From contig NZ_LBIQ01000015.1 of the NCBI RefSeq assembly GCF_001280515.1, positions 1 to 64,000 on the forward strand: a stretch of DNA of 64,000 nt. Reading direction: 5' to 3'. Under the pieces are notes generated by a model, which ran no database searches, was not told the origin of the DNA, and worked only from the letters and a program-made list of their open reading frames with translations. Source of the DNA: Mangrovimonas sp. ST2L15 (GTDB taxonomy: Bacteria; Bacteroidota; Bacteroidia; Flavobacteriales; Flavobacteriaceae). The position numbers and the translations under genes are program-made. The number at the start of each line of letters is the position of its first letter. Position 1 is the first letter of the stretch. Of this stretch, positions 17,059 to 26,022 are shown piece by piece.

Positions 17059-18297
17059 ATGGAATTAACTATCAACAATGTTTGGATGATGATTTGTACC
17101 GCCTTGGTTTTTTTTATGCACCTAGGCTTTGGTTTTTTGGAGATCGGTTTAACCAGACAGAAAAACACCATTAACATCCTATTTAAAAATATGTTCATCA
17201 TCACTTCTGGACTGCTTCTTTACTACATCATTGGTTTCAACCTGATGTATCCTGGAAGTTTTTGTCTTGGAGGTGTTTTACCAGATTACTTCATTGACCT
17301 TTTTGGACTCTCCCTTCCTGAAAATGGTTTGACAGCCGAATATGCAGATGGCGGTTACACTTATTGGACCGACTTCCTGTTTCAAGGTATGTTTGCAGCC
17401 ACAGCAGCAACTATCGTTTCTGGTGCCGTTGCCGAACGTATAAAAATAGGCCCGTTTATGATTTTCACCATCATCTACGTAGGCTTGGTTTATCCTATTG
17501 CGGGCTCTTGGAAATGGGGAACGGGGTTTTTGGACCAAATGGATACTCCCTTTTATGATTTTGCAGGATCTACTCTTGTACACTCCGTTGGGGGTTGGGC
17601 AGCTTTGGTTGCTGTTTGCCTTTTGGGCCCTAGAATTGGGAAATTCAAAAATGGCAAACCACAAGCCATTCCAGGTCATAACATTCCTCTAGCTACAGCT
17701 GGGGTCCTAATCTTATGGTTAGGTTGGTTTGGATTCAATGGCGGATCAGTATTATCAGCCGACCCAAGCGCCACTTCAATTACTTTAGTTACCACATGTT
17801 TGGCTGCAGCAGCGGGAGGTATGTCTGCTTCTATATTTTCAACTTTGATGTATAAAAACATGGATTTAACCATGTTGCTGAATGGTATTTTAGGCGGTTT
17901 AGTTGGTATAACAGCAGGAGCTGACCAAATGAGTCCATCTGACGCCATATTTATTGGGGTTGTTGCCGGAATTATAATCGTTTTGGGTGTTGCTTTGATT
18001 GATAAATTAAAACTTGATGACCCTGTGGGTGCTATTGCAGTACATTTAATATGTGGAATATGGGGAACGCTTGCCGTAGGCATCTTTGGAAACTTGGCAG
18101 GAATGGATCAATTCTTAAGTCAGTTAATCGGGATTGCATGCTACGGTATTTTTTGTTCCACCTGTGCTTTTCTCATCATTTTCACCCTCAAAAAAACCAT
18201 GGGTATTCGCGTATCAGAAAGGGAGGAATTGGAAGGATTGGATGCTCACGAACACGGCATGGATGCCTATCCTGACTTTCGTTTAAACGAACATTAG
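17059..18297 (+). CDS. amt: Ammonium transporter
   Basis: 412 residues, a full-length Amt/MEP channel with 11 expected membrane helices. The pore-lining twin histidines are visible in GSTLVHSVGGWAALV and in VGAIAVHLICGIWG; the outer gate region appears in SGAVAERIKIG. The C-terminal cytoplasmic tail, with GIRVSEREELEGLDAHEHG, is the conserved Amt tail that PII contacts. It lies 9 nt after glnB, the standard glnK-amt pairing. A strong terminator follows at 18322-18349. Confidence 0.96.
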   Translation: MELTINNVWMMICTALVFFMHLGFGFLEIGLTRQKNTINILFKNMFIITSGLLLYYIIGFNLMYPGSFCLGGVLPDYFIDLFGLSLPENGLTAEYADGGYTYWTDFLFQGMFAATAATIVSGAVAERIKIGPFMIFTIIYVGLVYPIAGSWKWGTGFLDQMDTPFYDFAGSTLVHSVGGWAALVAVCLLGPRIGKFKNGKPQAIPGHNIPLATAGVLILWLGWFGFNGGSVLSADPSATSITLVTTCLAAAAGGMSASIFSTLMYKNMDLTMLLNGILGGLVGITAGADQMSPSDAIFIGVVAGIIIVLGVALIDKLKLDDPVGAIAVHLICGIWGTLAVGIFGNLAGMDQFLSQLIGIACYGIFCSTCAFLIIFTLKKTMGIRVSEREELEGLDAHEHGMDAYPDFRLNEH

Positions 18298-18321
18298 AAA
18301 GCATTTAATATCAGATATTTT

Positions 18322-18353
18322 AAGGGTCATTTTTTTTCAAATGGCCCTTTTTC
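18322..18353 (+). terminator. Terminator of glnB-amt
   Basis: An 11-bp stem (AAGGGTCATTT with AAATGGCCCTT, one G-U pair) around a 6-nt loop, followed by a T run. It lies 24 nt after the amt stop. Confidence 0.85.
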
Positions 18354-18393
18354 ATTTTAACTTACTTTAGTTTTTCAATACAGATTAAATTCG

Positions 18394-18401
18394 TAGTTTT
18401 G
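18394..18401 (+). promoter_or_regulatory. -7 box of the metK promoter
   Basis: TAGTTTTG fits TAnnTTTG exactly. Transcription would start near 18407, some ten nucleotides before the SAM-II-like aptamer. The -33 element is only T-rich, without a clear TTG. Confidence 0.6.
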
Positions 18402-18417
18402 CCCACGATATTAATAA

Positions 18418-18485
18418 CGAGGAAAGATTTGAACTGATTGCAACCTCTATAAAACAATGCTAAAGCAGTACTTGCTACAAGTATT
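18418..18485 (+). promoter_or_regulatory. SAM-II type S-adenosylmethionine riboswitch
   Basis: The aptamer covers about 18418-18469. P1 pairs GAGG (18419-18422) with CCTC (18444-18447). The loop contains GATTTGAACTGATTGCAA, matching the SAM-II core GAUUU...UUGCAA. ACTG (18433-18436) pairs with CAGT (18466-18469) to close the pseudoknot, and AATGCTAAAG carries the conserved GCUAAA segment. A hairpin at 18467-18485 (TACTTG-CTA-CAAGTA core) overlaps the 3' pseudoknot strand and could be the alternative state. The gene it precedes makes SAM, so ligand and target agree. The match was made by eye from memory of the family. Confidence 0.85.
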
Positions 18486-18527
18486 CTCTTGCAATCCCTC
18501 TCGTTTTCTCGGAAAAATTAAAGTAAT

Positions 18528-19781
18528 ATGTCATATTTATTTACTTCGGAAAGTGTTTCTGAAGGACATCCAGATAAAATTGCAGATCAGATAAGTGATG
18601 CATTAATTGATAACTTTTTGGCCTTTGACAAGGATTCCAAAGTTGCCTGCGAAACGCTAGTAACTACTGGACAGGTTATTTTGGCCGGTGAGGTTAAATC
18701 ACATACTTATTTAGACGTTCAAAAAATTGCCAGAGACGTTATCAATAAAATTGGTTACACCAAAGGCGAGTATATGTTTGACGGCAATTCCTGTGGGGTA
18801 CTTTCTGCCATCCACGAGCAATCTGACGACATAAATCGTGGGGTGGATAGAGCTAGTAAGGAAGAGCAAGGTGCCGGTGATCAGGGAATGATGTTCGGTT
18901 ATGCCACCAAGGAAACCAATAATTATATGCCTTTGGCATTAGACCTTTCTCATGTCATTTTAAAGGAACTAGCTGTTTTAAGAAGAGAAAATAAAGACAT
19001 TACCTATTTACGCCCCGATTCAAAAGCACAGGTAACTATTGAATATAGCGACGACAACATTCCACAACGTATTGAGGCAATTGTGGTATCTACGCAACAT
19101 GATGAGTTTGACGAGGACGAGGCCATGTTAGAAAAAATAAGAACAGACATTAAGAACATCCTGATTCCAAGAGTGGTAGCTCAATTACCTAAACGCAACC
19201 AAGAACTTTTTAATGACGATATCAAATACCACATCAATCCTACTGGCAAGTTTGTCATTGGAGGACCTCATGGTGATACTGGTTTAACTGGTAGAAAAAT
19301 AATCGTGGATACTTACGGTGGTAAAGGCGCCCACGGTGGTGGAGCGTTTTCAGGTAAAGACCCAAGTAAGGTAGACCGAAGTGCTGCTTACGCCACAAGA
19401 CACATTGCTAAAAACTTAGTAGCAGCTGGTGTATGTGACGAGGTATTGGTACAGGTAAGTTATGCTATTGGAGTCGTAGAACCAATGGGAATTTTTGTAG
19501 ATACCTACGGCACTAAAAATGTGACCCTGTCTGATGGTGAGATTGCAAAAAAGGTTTCTGAAATTTTTGACATGAGACCAGCAGCTATTGAAGAGCGCCT
19601 AAAACTAAGACAACCCATCTATAGTGAAACCGCTGCATATGGCCATATGGGAAGAGATAACGAAATCGTAACCAAAACTTTTTCACAACCTAACGGGGAA
19701 ACCGTCACCCTAGATGTGGAATTGTTTACTTGGGAAAAATTGGATTATATAGATCAAGTAAAAGAAGCGTTTGGTTTATAA
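18528..19781 (+). CDS. metK: S-adenosylmethionine synthetase
   Basis: 417 residues. Makes SAM from methionine and ATP in the cytoplasm. Signatures are plain: [18 protein letters not shown] at the start, [13 protein letters not shown] (about 116-128), the phosphate-binding [18 protein letters not shown], and [11 protein letters not shown] at the C-terminus. Preceded by a SAM-II-like riboswitch, so expression should fall when SAM is plentiful. It stands alone, bounded by terminators on both sides. Confidence 0.98.
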   Translation: MSYLFTSESVSEGHPDKIADQISDALIDNFLAFDKDSKVACETLVTTGQVILAGEVKSHTYLDVQKIARDVINKIGYTKGEYMFDGNSCGVLSAIHEQSDDINRGVDRASKEEQGAGDQGMMFGYATKETNNYMPLALDLSHVILKELAVLRRENKDITYLRPDSKAQVTIEYSDDNIPQRIEAIVVSTQHDEFDEDEAMLEKIRTDIKNILIPRVVAQLPKRNQELFNDDIKYHINPTGKFVIGGPHGDTGLTGRKIIVDTYGGKGAHGGGAFSGKDPSKVDRSAAYATRHIAKNLVAAGVCDEVLVQVSYAIGVVEPMGIFVDTYGTKNVTLSDGEIAKKVSEIFDMRPAAIEERLKLRQPIYSETAAYGHMGRDNEIVTKTFSQPNGETVTLDVELFTWEKLDYIDQVKEAFGL

Positions 19782-19801
19782 GCTGAATACCTTTAAGTAT
19801 A

Positions 19802-19832
19802 AAAAAAGCCTTCCAACTTGGAAGGCTTTTTT
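19802..19832. terminator. Bidirectional terminator between metK and the outer-membrane barrel gene
   Basis: A long perfect inverted repeat, AAAAAAGCCTTCC paired with GGAAGGCTTTTTT around AACTT. With A and T tracts on both sides it can stop both metK (rightward) and the convergent barrel gene (leftward). Confidence 0.92.
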
Positions 19833-19835
19833 GTT

Positions 19836-22565
19836 TTATAAATTATAAACCGCTCTTAACGTAATAAATCGTGGCTGTATGTAGTAATCGTTGATACTTA
19901 TAGAAAAGTCTGACACATTGGTTTGTGACTGCGACTGGGTATTTAACAAGTTGGTTGCCTTCAATTCAAACTCCCACTTAGCATCTTGATCCTTACGGTA
20001 ATTTAAGCTAGCATCCCAAAAATCAAACACCTGCGCTTCTCGATCTTGAGGGCTAACACGCGTATAGGCATACTCTGTTCTAAAGGTAAATCGTTTCCAA
20101 ATTAAAGCATCAAACTCGACACTTGGCGCGTTGGTAAAGGTCTTGTTATAGGTAGTTCCTAAATCGGAGTCCTGTATACCAAAACGGTATCCCACTTCAA
20201 AATTTGGAGCCTCCCTAAAATTGGACCCCAATTGCATTCTGTAGTTTTGATTGTAATTCTCATTGATAGAACGAAGCCCATTAATGAACTGGTTAAACTT
20301 GGTATAACTAAAATTGGCACTTGCCGTGGCTCTCAACTTTTTAAAAGTACGCTGAAAACGGCCATTGGCACTTAAACTTTCATCAGAAAAATTAGAGTTA
20401 AAAGGGGATGACAAACGAATCACGCTACCATCTTCAAAAATGGATTGATTACGTATTTGATCAATGTTTTTGTTATAATTGATGTTGGCAAACACATTGG
20501 TATAGTTGAACATATTAAAGCTGAAATAAGTCAAACTCACATTATGTGACAACGAATTTTCCAAAGCATAATTACCCGTAAAAAAGGAATTGTAATTGTT
20601 CATGACTATTCCTTCTGCCAACTGATTGACATCGGTAAATTGGGTTTGCATGCGGTAGTTTATGTTGATATGCTCACTTTTTTTCAATTGGATACGCGTG
20701 TCAAAATCGGGTAAAAACTGGAAGAAGTTATTGGTATAATCAATGTTGAATTGTTCATTTTTCGAACTATAAGAATGCACCGAAAAACCTGGGGTAAACG
20801 TAAATATACCAGCTTTTAATTGGTAGTGTAACCCCATATATAAATCAGAAAATGTGTAATTGATATCATTTCCTATGAGTCCGTCGTTTATTGAGGGAGC
20901 AGGATCTAATGTTTCATTACTATCTAACAATTGAAATATATTGGAGTTGAATTTTTGATTGCTATAAATGGTTCCTAAGGTCAAGTTCAAATTGCTTTTT
21001 TGATTCAAGACATACCAATAGTCCAATTTAGCATCCAACTGATTGGTCTTAACACGTTTTTCTTGATTGATATTATAAACTGATTGATTTAAATCCAGCC
21101 CCAAACCATCTGCGGTTGAATAATAGTTGTCTGCATCATCAGGCCCATCCATATTCTCCAAGACTGCATTGTAGAAGGGATCCTCATCCTGCAACAAATG
21201 CTGTACCTCTAAGGCAAATATATTTTTATCGTTTAGGGTATAGTAATAGTTCAAATTCTGATTGATACTATATGGATCTGAGTTTTCCGATTGATCGGTA
21301 TTCCCCAAAACAGAGGACACCACATATTGATCCTGAGACTCCTTTGAGGTTCTTGCTAAAATATCGTAATCCAATTGGTTGCTGGAATTCGGTTTGTATT
21401 TAGCACTTAACTTGACCATTCCCAAATCACTTTTTTGGTTGGTATTGGTCTGGGTATCTTCATCTGGAATACCAAGATTGCTATTCGTATACTGTATGGA
21501 ATTGTTTTCCTGCATCCTAGTACGGTTGCTGGTAAAAATGGCAAAACCACTTAAGTCTAACGTCTTTTTAGGAGAATAACTAAAATTAAGAGCCGCGAAC
21601 TTTGAATTAATCTCCTTGGCTCGGTTATTTTGCATAGTTAAAAAACCAAGATTATTATTCCCTAAGCTTATGTTGGTCCCACTTTGACGACTAGGCATCC
21701 GGAATCCTCCAGAAAAATTAAAATAGTCTCTACGCGTAAAAGCGACCTCGCCGATATTATTTAAATCACCAATGAAGTTAATACTGTATTTCGGGTTATA
21801 ATAAAATAACTTAGGCTGCACCAAATACAAACCATCTTCACTAGCCAGACCAGCACCAGCCGTTACTGTACCAAACCAAAAGTTATCCTTTCCTTCTTTA
21901 AGTTTGATGTTGATGGCGATGTTATCCTGATTGTTTTGAACGCCGCTAAGCTGTCCTACCTCAGCAAAGTTTTTTAGAACCTGAACCTTGTCTACGGCAT
22001 CTGAAGGAATATTTTTGGTTGCCAATTTGGAATCCCCATCAAAGAAATCCTTACCCTCGACCATGACTTTAGAAACCGTCTTTCCTTCCACCTTTATTTG
22101 ACCATCATCATCAATTTCCACTCCTGGCAACTTTTTGAGAACATCCTCAAGCTTACGTTCGGTACCCGACTTAAAAGAATCGGCATTATAAACAAGCGTA
22201 TCCCCTTTAACCGTTACTGGCATCTCATAAACCAATTCAACCTCATCCAAAGTATTATCTGATGATAAAGTAAAATCCTTGATGACATTAGACTCTCCCG
22301 TGGCCACCTCTTCGTTATAGGTTTTCATACCTACATAACTCACTTGAATAGAATACATGGAATTGGTTTCCAAATCCAATTTGAATTTTCCTTTGTCATT
22401 TGTAATCCCATAAGACTCCAAGGCATTGGTTACTTTGTTTATGGCGATGACATTAGCCAATTCCAACGGATTTCCAACACTATCCTTTACAACACCCTGA
22501 AGGGTAATTTGTGAAAAAGCTTGCCCGCTAATAATAAGGCATAGCACAATTATTATTTGTTTCAT
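19836..22565 (-). CDS. TonB-dependent receptor-like outer membrane beta-barrel protein
   Basis: 909 residues. Order: signal peptide (1-18), carboxypeptidase-like regulatory beta-sandwich (about 21-105, with LQGVVKDSVGNPLELANV), a plug-like domain (about 115-220, with LKKLPGVEIDDDGQIKVEG), then a long beta-barrel ending in the aromatic-rich IQPRFITLRAVYNL. This is the outer membrane beta-barrel family of Bacteroidota. No TonB box can be read with confidence, so active transport is inferred. It is the last gene of an apparent operon after two GLPGLI genes (gaps 91 and 32 bp) and lies opposite a two-component system. Cargo unknown. Confidence 0.88.
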   Translation of the reverse strand: MKQIIIVLCLIISGQAFSQITLQGVVKDSVGNPLELANVIAINKVTNALESYGITNDKGKFKLDLETNSMYSIQVSYVGMKTYNEEVATGESNVIKDFTLSSDNTLDEVELVYEMPVTVKGDTLVYNADSFKSGTERKLEDVLKKLPGVEIDDDGQIKVEGKTVSKVMVEGKDFFDGDSKLATKNIPSDAVDKVQVLKNFAEVGQLSGVQNNQDNIAINIKLKEGKDNFWFGTVTAGAGLASEDGLYLVQPKLFYYNPKYSINFIGDLNNIGEVAFTRRDYFNFSGGFRMPSRQSGTNISLGNNNLGFLTMQNNRAKEINSKFAALNFSYSPKKTLDLSGFAIFTSNRTRMQENNSIQYTNSNLGIPDEDTQTNTNQKSDLGMVKLSAKYKPNSSNQLDYDILARTSKESQDQYVVSSVLGNTDQSENSDPYSINQNLNYYYTLNDKNIFALEVQHLLQDEDPFYNAVLENMDGPDDADNYYSTADGLGLDLNQSVYNINQEKRVKTNQLDAKLDYWYVLNQKSNLNLTLGTIYSNQKFNSNIFQLLDSNETLDPAPSINDGLIGNDINYTFSDLYMGLHYQLKAGIFTFTPGFSVHSYSSKNEQFNIDYTNNFFQFLPDFDTRIQLKKSEHININYRMQTQFTDVNQLAEGIVMNNYNSFFTGNYALENSLSHNVSLTYFSFNMFNYTNVFANINYNKNIDQIRNQSIFEDGSVIRLSSPFNSNFSDESLSANGRFQRTFKKLRATASANFSYTKFNQFINGLRSINENYNQNYRMQLGSNFREAPNFEVGYRFGIQDSDLGTTYNKTFTNAPSVEFDALIWKRFTFRTEYAYTRVSPQDREAQVFDFWDASLNYRKDQDAKWEFELKATNLLNTQSQSQTNVSDFSISINDYYIQPRFITLRAVYNL

Positions 22566-22597
22566 TTGATTTTTTTGATTGGTAAGTAATATTAAAA

Positions 22598-23473
22598 TTA
22601 GCGTCGATGACCACCTCCGCCACGTCTTCCACCATACATTTCGCGCATTTCTTCCATTTTATCTTTCATGATTTGGTTATACTCTTTGCGAGTCACCTCT
22701 TGGCCCTTTGTAGGTTTTTTGATTTCTTCTTTTTCTTCTGGATTTAAAACTATTTTGGAGCAAAGAATGGTAGTTCTATCTGCATTAACCTCTAAAATTA
22801 AACCTGGTAGCCCCCAGTATTCACCAGGCCCTTGGTTTACTGGTATTTGAGGTGTGTACCAAGCTACTACTTCTATTTCCTTAGGCACTTCGATCTCATC
22901 CATAGGATCTTTAACTTTCGTTGAGTCCGATTCCTTTTCTGCCTCTTTCTTTTCATCATTATCACGACGGCGTCTCATACTTCTAAAATCCATTTCATCC
23001 ACAGGTTTTATGGCAGTAGCCTTAAAACATGTGTATTGACCAATCTGCTTGGTTTCTGAACCCATAGTCCATTTAAGTTGTGATAAGGAATCGTTGATTA
23101 AAAATTTCTTTCCAAAAAACTCCTGTTCTTGCAACAATTGTTGATCTTTTACATTCTTGTATTGCGGGCCGGCAGTAAAACTCCCCATCATTCTGAATCC
23201 ACCTCCTTGACCAGGTGCATCCAATTTTTCCTGCTCTTTGTAAATGGACTCAAATCTATTAAAGCTTAGTTCATAGGTCTTTTCAAGAAAACTTTTCATG
23301 CGCTCTTGCATCATCTTCTTCTGAGCTTCAGACATCCCTCTACCTCCAAAATTACCCATATCCATGGTTGTTTTGGATTCATAAAATGCCTTTCCTTGAA
23401 AGTCTTGAGCTTGAATAAAAGTTGAAAAAAATAATAGAATGACTAGAAGTCTCTGAGTAGTACTAGAATTCAT
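22598..23473 (-). CDS. GLPGLI family exported protein (second copy)
   Basis: 291 residues with a signal peptide (1-22, ending IQAQ). The family-naming motif is present as YWGLPGLILEVNADRTTI (about 219-236), after the conserved WYTPQIPVNQGPGEYWG. The C-terminus is rich in Gly and Arg and the centre contains a long charged run. Function of the family is unknown; members usually sit beside outer-membrane barrels in Bacteroidota, as here. Similar along its length to the upstream GLPGLI gene, so the pair probably arose by duplication. Confidence 0.9.
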   Translation of the reverse strand: MNSSTTQRLLVILLFFSTFIQAQDFQGKAFYESKTTMDMGNFGGRGMSEAQKKMMQERMKSFLEKTYELSFNRFESIYKEQEKLDAPGQGGGFRMMGSFTAGPQYKNVKDQQLLQEQEFFGKKFLINDSLSQLKWTMGSETKQIGQYTCFKATAIKPVDEMDFRSMRRRRDNDEKKEAEKESDSTKVKDPMDEIEVPKEIEVVAWYTPQIPVNQGPGEYWGLPGLILEVNADRTTILCSKIVLNPEEKEEIKKPTKGQEVTRKEYNQIMKDKMEEMREMYGGRRGGGGHRR

Positions 23474-23564
23474 CGATGATTGTTTTTAATTAACTTAAGT
23501 TAGCTATAGGACTCATTTAAACCCAAATAGTTAAATCCTCAAATGTTAAAAAAAACTTAAAAAA

Positions 23565-24407
23565 TCAACCCCCAATTCTAATTTCTATGTTGTTCCCATC
23601 CTTTTTACGATTATAACTATTGCGCTCTTGAAACTCTTTTAATTTCTCTTCAGCGATGGTTTCAAATTCCTTTTGCGTTACCTCCTTCCCGCTTGTTGGC
23701 TCAACAATTTGATCTGCCTTTTTACTATTTAATACAATCTTGGAGCATATTGTGGTTTCCTCCCCATCATTCACTTCCAAGATCAAACCTGGCAATCCAA
23801 AGTACAATGCAGGACCACTATTTACCGGGATTTGTGGCGTGTACCAAGCTGTAACAGTAATCGTTTCGGTTTCAGGATTCTTGATTTCAAAATCAGGATC
23901 TTCATTTACCTTCATAGTGTCTTCCCTTTTTTCGCGCTCGATTGTTTTGGTAGCCTTAAAACAGGTATAGTCCCCAATATTCTTGGTTTCTTTCTCCAGC
24001 TTCCAATCGTGAGGTTCTAGGGCATCCTTAATTAAAAATATTTTCCCCATGAGTTCCGATTGATTCACATAACGGCCTTCTTTTGTATTCTTATAAAGCT
24101 CACCATCACCTCCATCGGCTCGAACCATCATAACTTGAGCTCCCGTTGGGTTTGGCAACCCCAAACTTTCTTCCTCTTTATAGATAGAAGCCTCTTGATT
24201 GAAAGTCAATTTGTAAGTTTTCTCAAATTGTTTTTTGAGCATTTCCATAAGTTGCGTTCTCATTTCCCCATTCACTTTGGTGCTATCCAACTGAATGTTC
24301 AGTTTCCTCTTGGTTTTATAAGTAGCCTCTCCAACAAAATTTTGGGCGGATACCCATGACCCCATTAACAGGAGTCCAAAGACTAAAATTTTACTTATTG
24401 ATTTCAT
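23565..24407 (-). CDS. GLPGLI family exported protein (first copy)
   Basis: 280 residues with a signal peptide (1-21, ending VSAQ). It shares the segment WYTPQIPVNSGPALYFGLPGLI and the neighbouring TICSKIVLNSKK with the downstream paralogue, and both keep a KNIGDYTCFKAT / KQIGQYTCFKAT strand. It is the promoter-proximal gene of the leftward group and is divergent from the histidine kinase. A weak -7 box (CATTTTTG, minus strand 24447..24440) lies about 33 nt before its ATG, next to the GTTAAC repeats. Function unknown. Confidence 0.9.
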   Translation of the reverse strand: MKSISKILVFGLLLMGSWVSAQNFVGEATYKTKRKLNIQLDSTKVNGEMRTQLMEMLKKQFEKTYKLTFNQEASIYKEEESLGLPNPTGAQVMMVRADGGDGELYKNTKEGRYVNQSELMGKIFLIKDALEPHDWKLEKETKNIGDYTCFKATKTIEREKREDTMKVNEDPDFEIKNPETETITVTAWYTPQIPVNSGPALYFGLPGLILEVNDGEETTICSKIVLNSKKADQIVEPTSGKEVTQKEFETIAEEKLKEFQERNSYNRKKDGNNIEIRIGG

Positions 24408-24469
24408 ACTGTTGTTTTTTGATTTGTTATTTGACCATACAAAAATGGGAAAAGCTTAATTTTTAAAAG

Positions 24470-24495
24470 GTTAACCTGTGTTAACGTGTGTTAAC
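24470..24495. promoter_or_regulatory. Three GTTAAC boxes at 10-bp spacing (candidate response regulator site)
   Basis: GTTAAC occurs at 24470-24475, 24480-24485 and 24490-24495, so the period is exactly 10 bp, one helical turn. The intervening bases are also similar (CTGT, GTGT). The array lies between the divergent GLPGLI operon and the kinase gene, 28 bp upstream of the kinase -7 box. OmpR/PhoB-family regulators bind direct repeats with about 10-11 bp spacing, and one is encoded by the second gene of the rightward operon. The assignment is inference. Confidence 0.65.
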
Positions 24496-24522
24496 CGATT
24501 AGTTTAGTTTCTCATTTCCATC

Positions 24523-24530
24523 TACTTTTG
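24523..24530 (+). promoter_or_regulatory. -7 box of the histidine kinase operon
   Basis: TACTTTTG matches TAnnTTTG exactly and ends only 4 nt before the ATG at 24535. The transcript would begin at or next to the start codon, so the mRNA is probably leaderless. The -33 region contains TTTAG near 24503. Confidence 0.65.
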
Positions 24531-24534
24531 ATTT

Positions 24535-26022
24535 ATGAATCATTCCAAATATCAAATCATTCTTTACGTCATTGTCTTGGTTATAATTAGCACCATAGGC
24601 ATCCAAGGGTATTGGAATTACAAAAACTACCAAAGCCACAGACGCCAATTGGTAAATGATGTACAAACGAGTCTAGACAAAGCCGTTGACGATTACTACA
24701 CCCAACTGGCAGAGAAAACAACTTTTGCTTTCTCCTTTGTAAATGATACTATAAGCTACCCAGATCATGAACATTACGAAATTTCCTCAGTTTTAAAACA
24801 TTTCGATTCCACTAAATCGTTACTGAATTTTTCAAAAGATTCCATCAAGGGAGTGAAAATTTACACGGGGTATAGTGCCGATTCCATTATGGAACTTGCC
24901 CAAAGCGATTTAGAGAGAAAAAAGGACTCTTTAATTCAATCTAACATCAAAAACAATGTTCAGTATTTAGACATTAAAAAATTGACTTCCAAGGTGATGA
25001 TTTCTATCAATTCAGATTCCATTTCGTTAGATAATCTTTCTCATTTGGTAAATAAGGAATTGAGCCGAAAGCAATTGGACATCACCTACCAGCTAAGTTT
25101 CAAACCAAAGAATCAAGAAACCAAAAAAGCCCATGTTTGGAATCCCAACACCTTAGAACCGCCTTATCTTGAAACTCAATCAAAATCAAATTTTCTGCCC
25201 AAGGGCAGCCAATTGACCATTCAATTTTCTAACATTTCCAGCATTTTGCTGAAAAGAATGGTCTTGGGCATCTTGATATCCTTAACCTTGATTTTGGGTG
25301 TTATTGCCTGTCTTTTTTACCTGTTGAAAGTCATTCGCAACCAAAAGCAATTGGCCGAGGTCAAAAATGACTTGATTAGCAACATGACCCATGAATTCAA
25401 AACGCCCATCGCCACCATTGGGGTTGCCTTGGAAAGTTTAAAAGATTTCAATGCACTCAGCGACCAAAAACGAACCGAATCGTACCTCAACATTTCCAAC
25501 CAGCAATTAACTAAATTACATATGATGGTGGAAAAATTGCTGGAAACCGCCACTTTGGACAGTCATGATTTGGAACTCAACCTAGAATCCACCAATATCA
25601 ATGACCTCCTGTTGCAATTAAAACAGAAACATCAATTACAAACGAACAAAACCATTCATTTTTCACACCCCGATGAACACATTTTCGCTCTTTTGGATGC
25701 TTTCCATTTTGAAAATGCCATAAATAATGTTCTTGATAATGCTATTAAATATGGCGGTGACATCATCAAAATGACCCTCAGTAAAGAAAATAAACGGGTT
25801 TTAATTTCCATTTCTGATGATGGCAAAGGCATTTCCAAATTGCATAAAGAACATATTTTTGATAAATTTTACCGAGTTCCACAAGGAAACACCCACGATG
25901 TTAAAGGCTTTGGAATTGGTCTCTTTTACACCAAAACCATCATTGAAAAACACCATGGAAGCATCTTTTTGGATTCTAACACCAAACAAACCACTTTTAC
26001 AATAAGCATTCCCCATGGATAA
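24535..26022 (+). CDS. Sensor histidine kinase
   Basis: 495 residues. Membrane helix 1 (about 8-26), a periplasmic sensor of about 210 residues with no known domain, membrane helix 2 (about 239-261), then the kinase core. The phospho-acceptor is His286 in NMTHEFKTPIA. ATP-binding boxes follow: N box AINNVLDNAIKYGG, G1 SDDGKGIS, F box HIFDKFYRVP and G2 GFGIGLFYTKTII. No HAMP domain is evident. The gene overlaps the response regulator gene by 8 nt, so they are one translational unit. The stimulus is unknown; the divergent GLPGLI/barrel operon is the likeliest target. Confidence 0.95.
   Translation: MNHSKYQIILYVIVLVIISTIGIQGYWNYKNYQSHRRQLVNDVQTSLDKAVDDYYTQLAEKTTFAFSFVNDTISYPDHEHYEISSVLKHFDSTKSLLNFSKDSIKGVKIYTGYSADSIMELAQSDLERKKDSLIQSNIKNNVQYLDIKKLTSKVMISINSDSISLDNLSHLVNKELSRKQLDITYQLSFKPKNQETKKAHVWNPNTLEPPYLETQSKSNFLPKGSQLTIQFSNISSILLKRMVLGILISLTLILGVIACLFYLLKVIRNQKQLAEVKNDLISNMTHEFKTPIATIGVALESLKDFNALSDQKRTESYLNISNQQLTKLHMMVEKLLETATLDSHDLELNLESTNINDLLLQLKQKHQLQTNKTIHFSHPDEHIFALLDAFHFENAINNVLDNAIKYGGDIIKMTLSKENKRVLISISDDGKGISKLHKEHIFDKFYRVPQGNTHDVKGFGIGLFYTKTIIEKHHGSIFLDSNTKQTTFTISIPHG

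Noticed and set aside
24470-24495. GTTAAC repeats as a CRISPR or mobile-element end
   Set aside because: Too short and regular, no spacer structure and no cas or transposase gene; position fits an operator.
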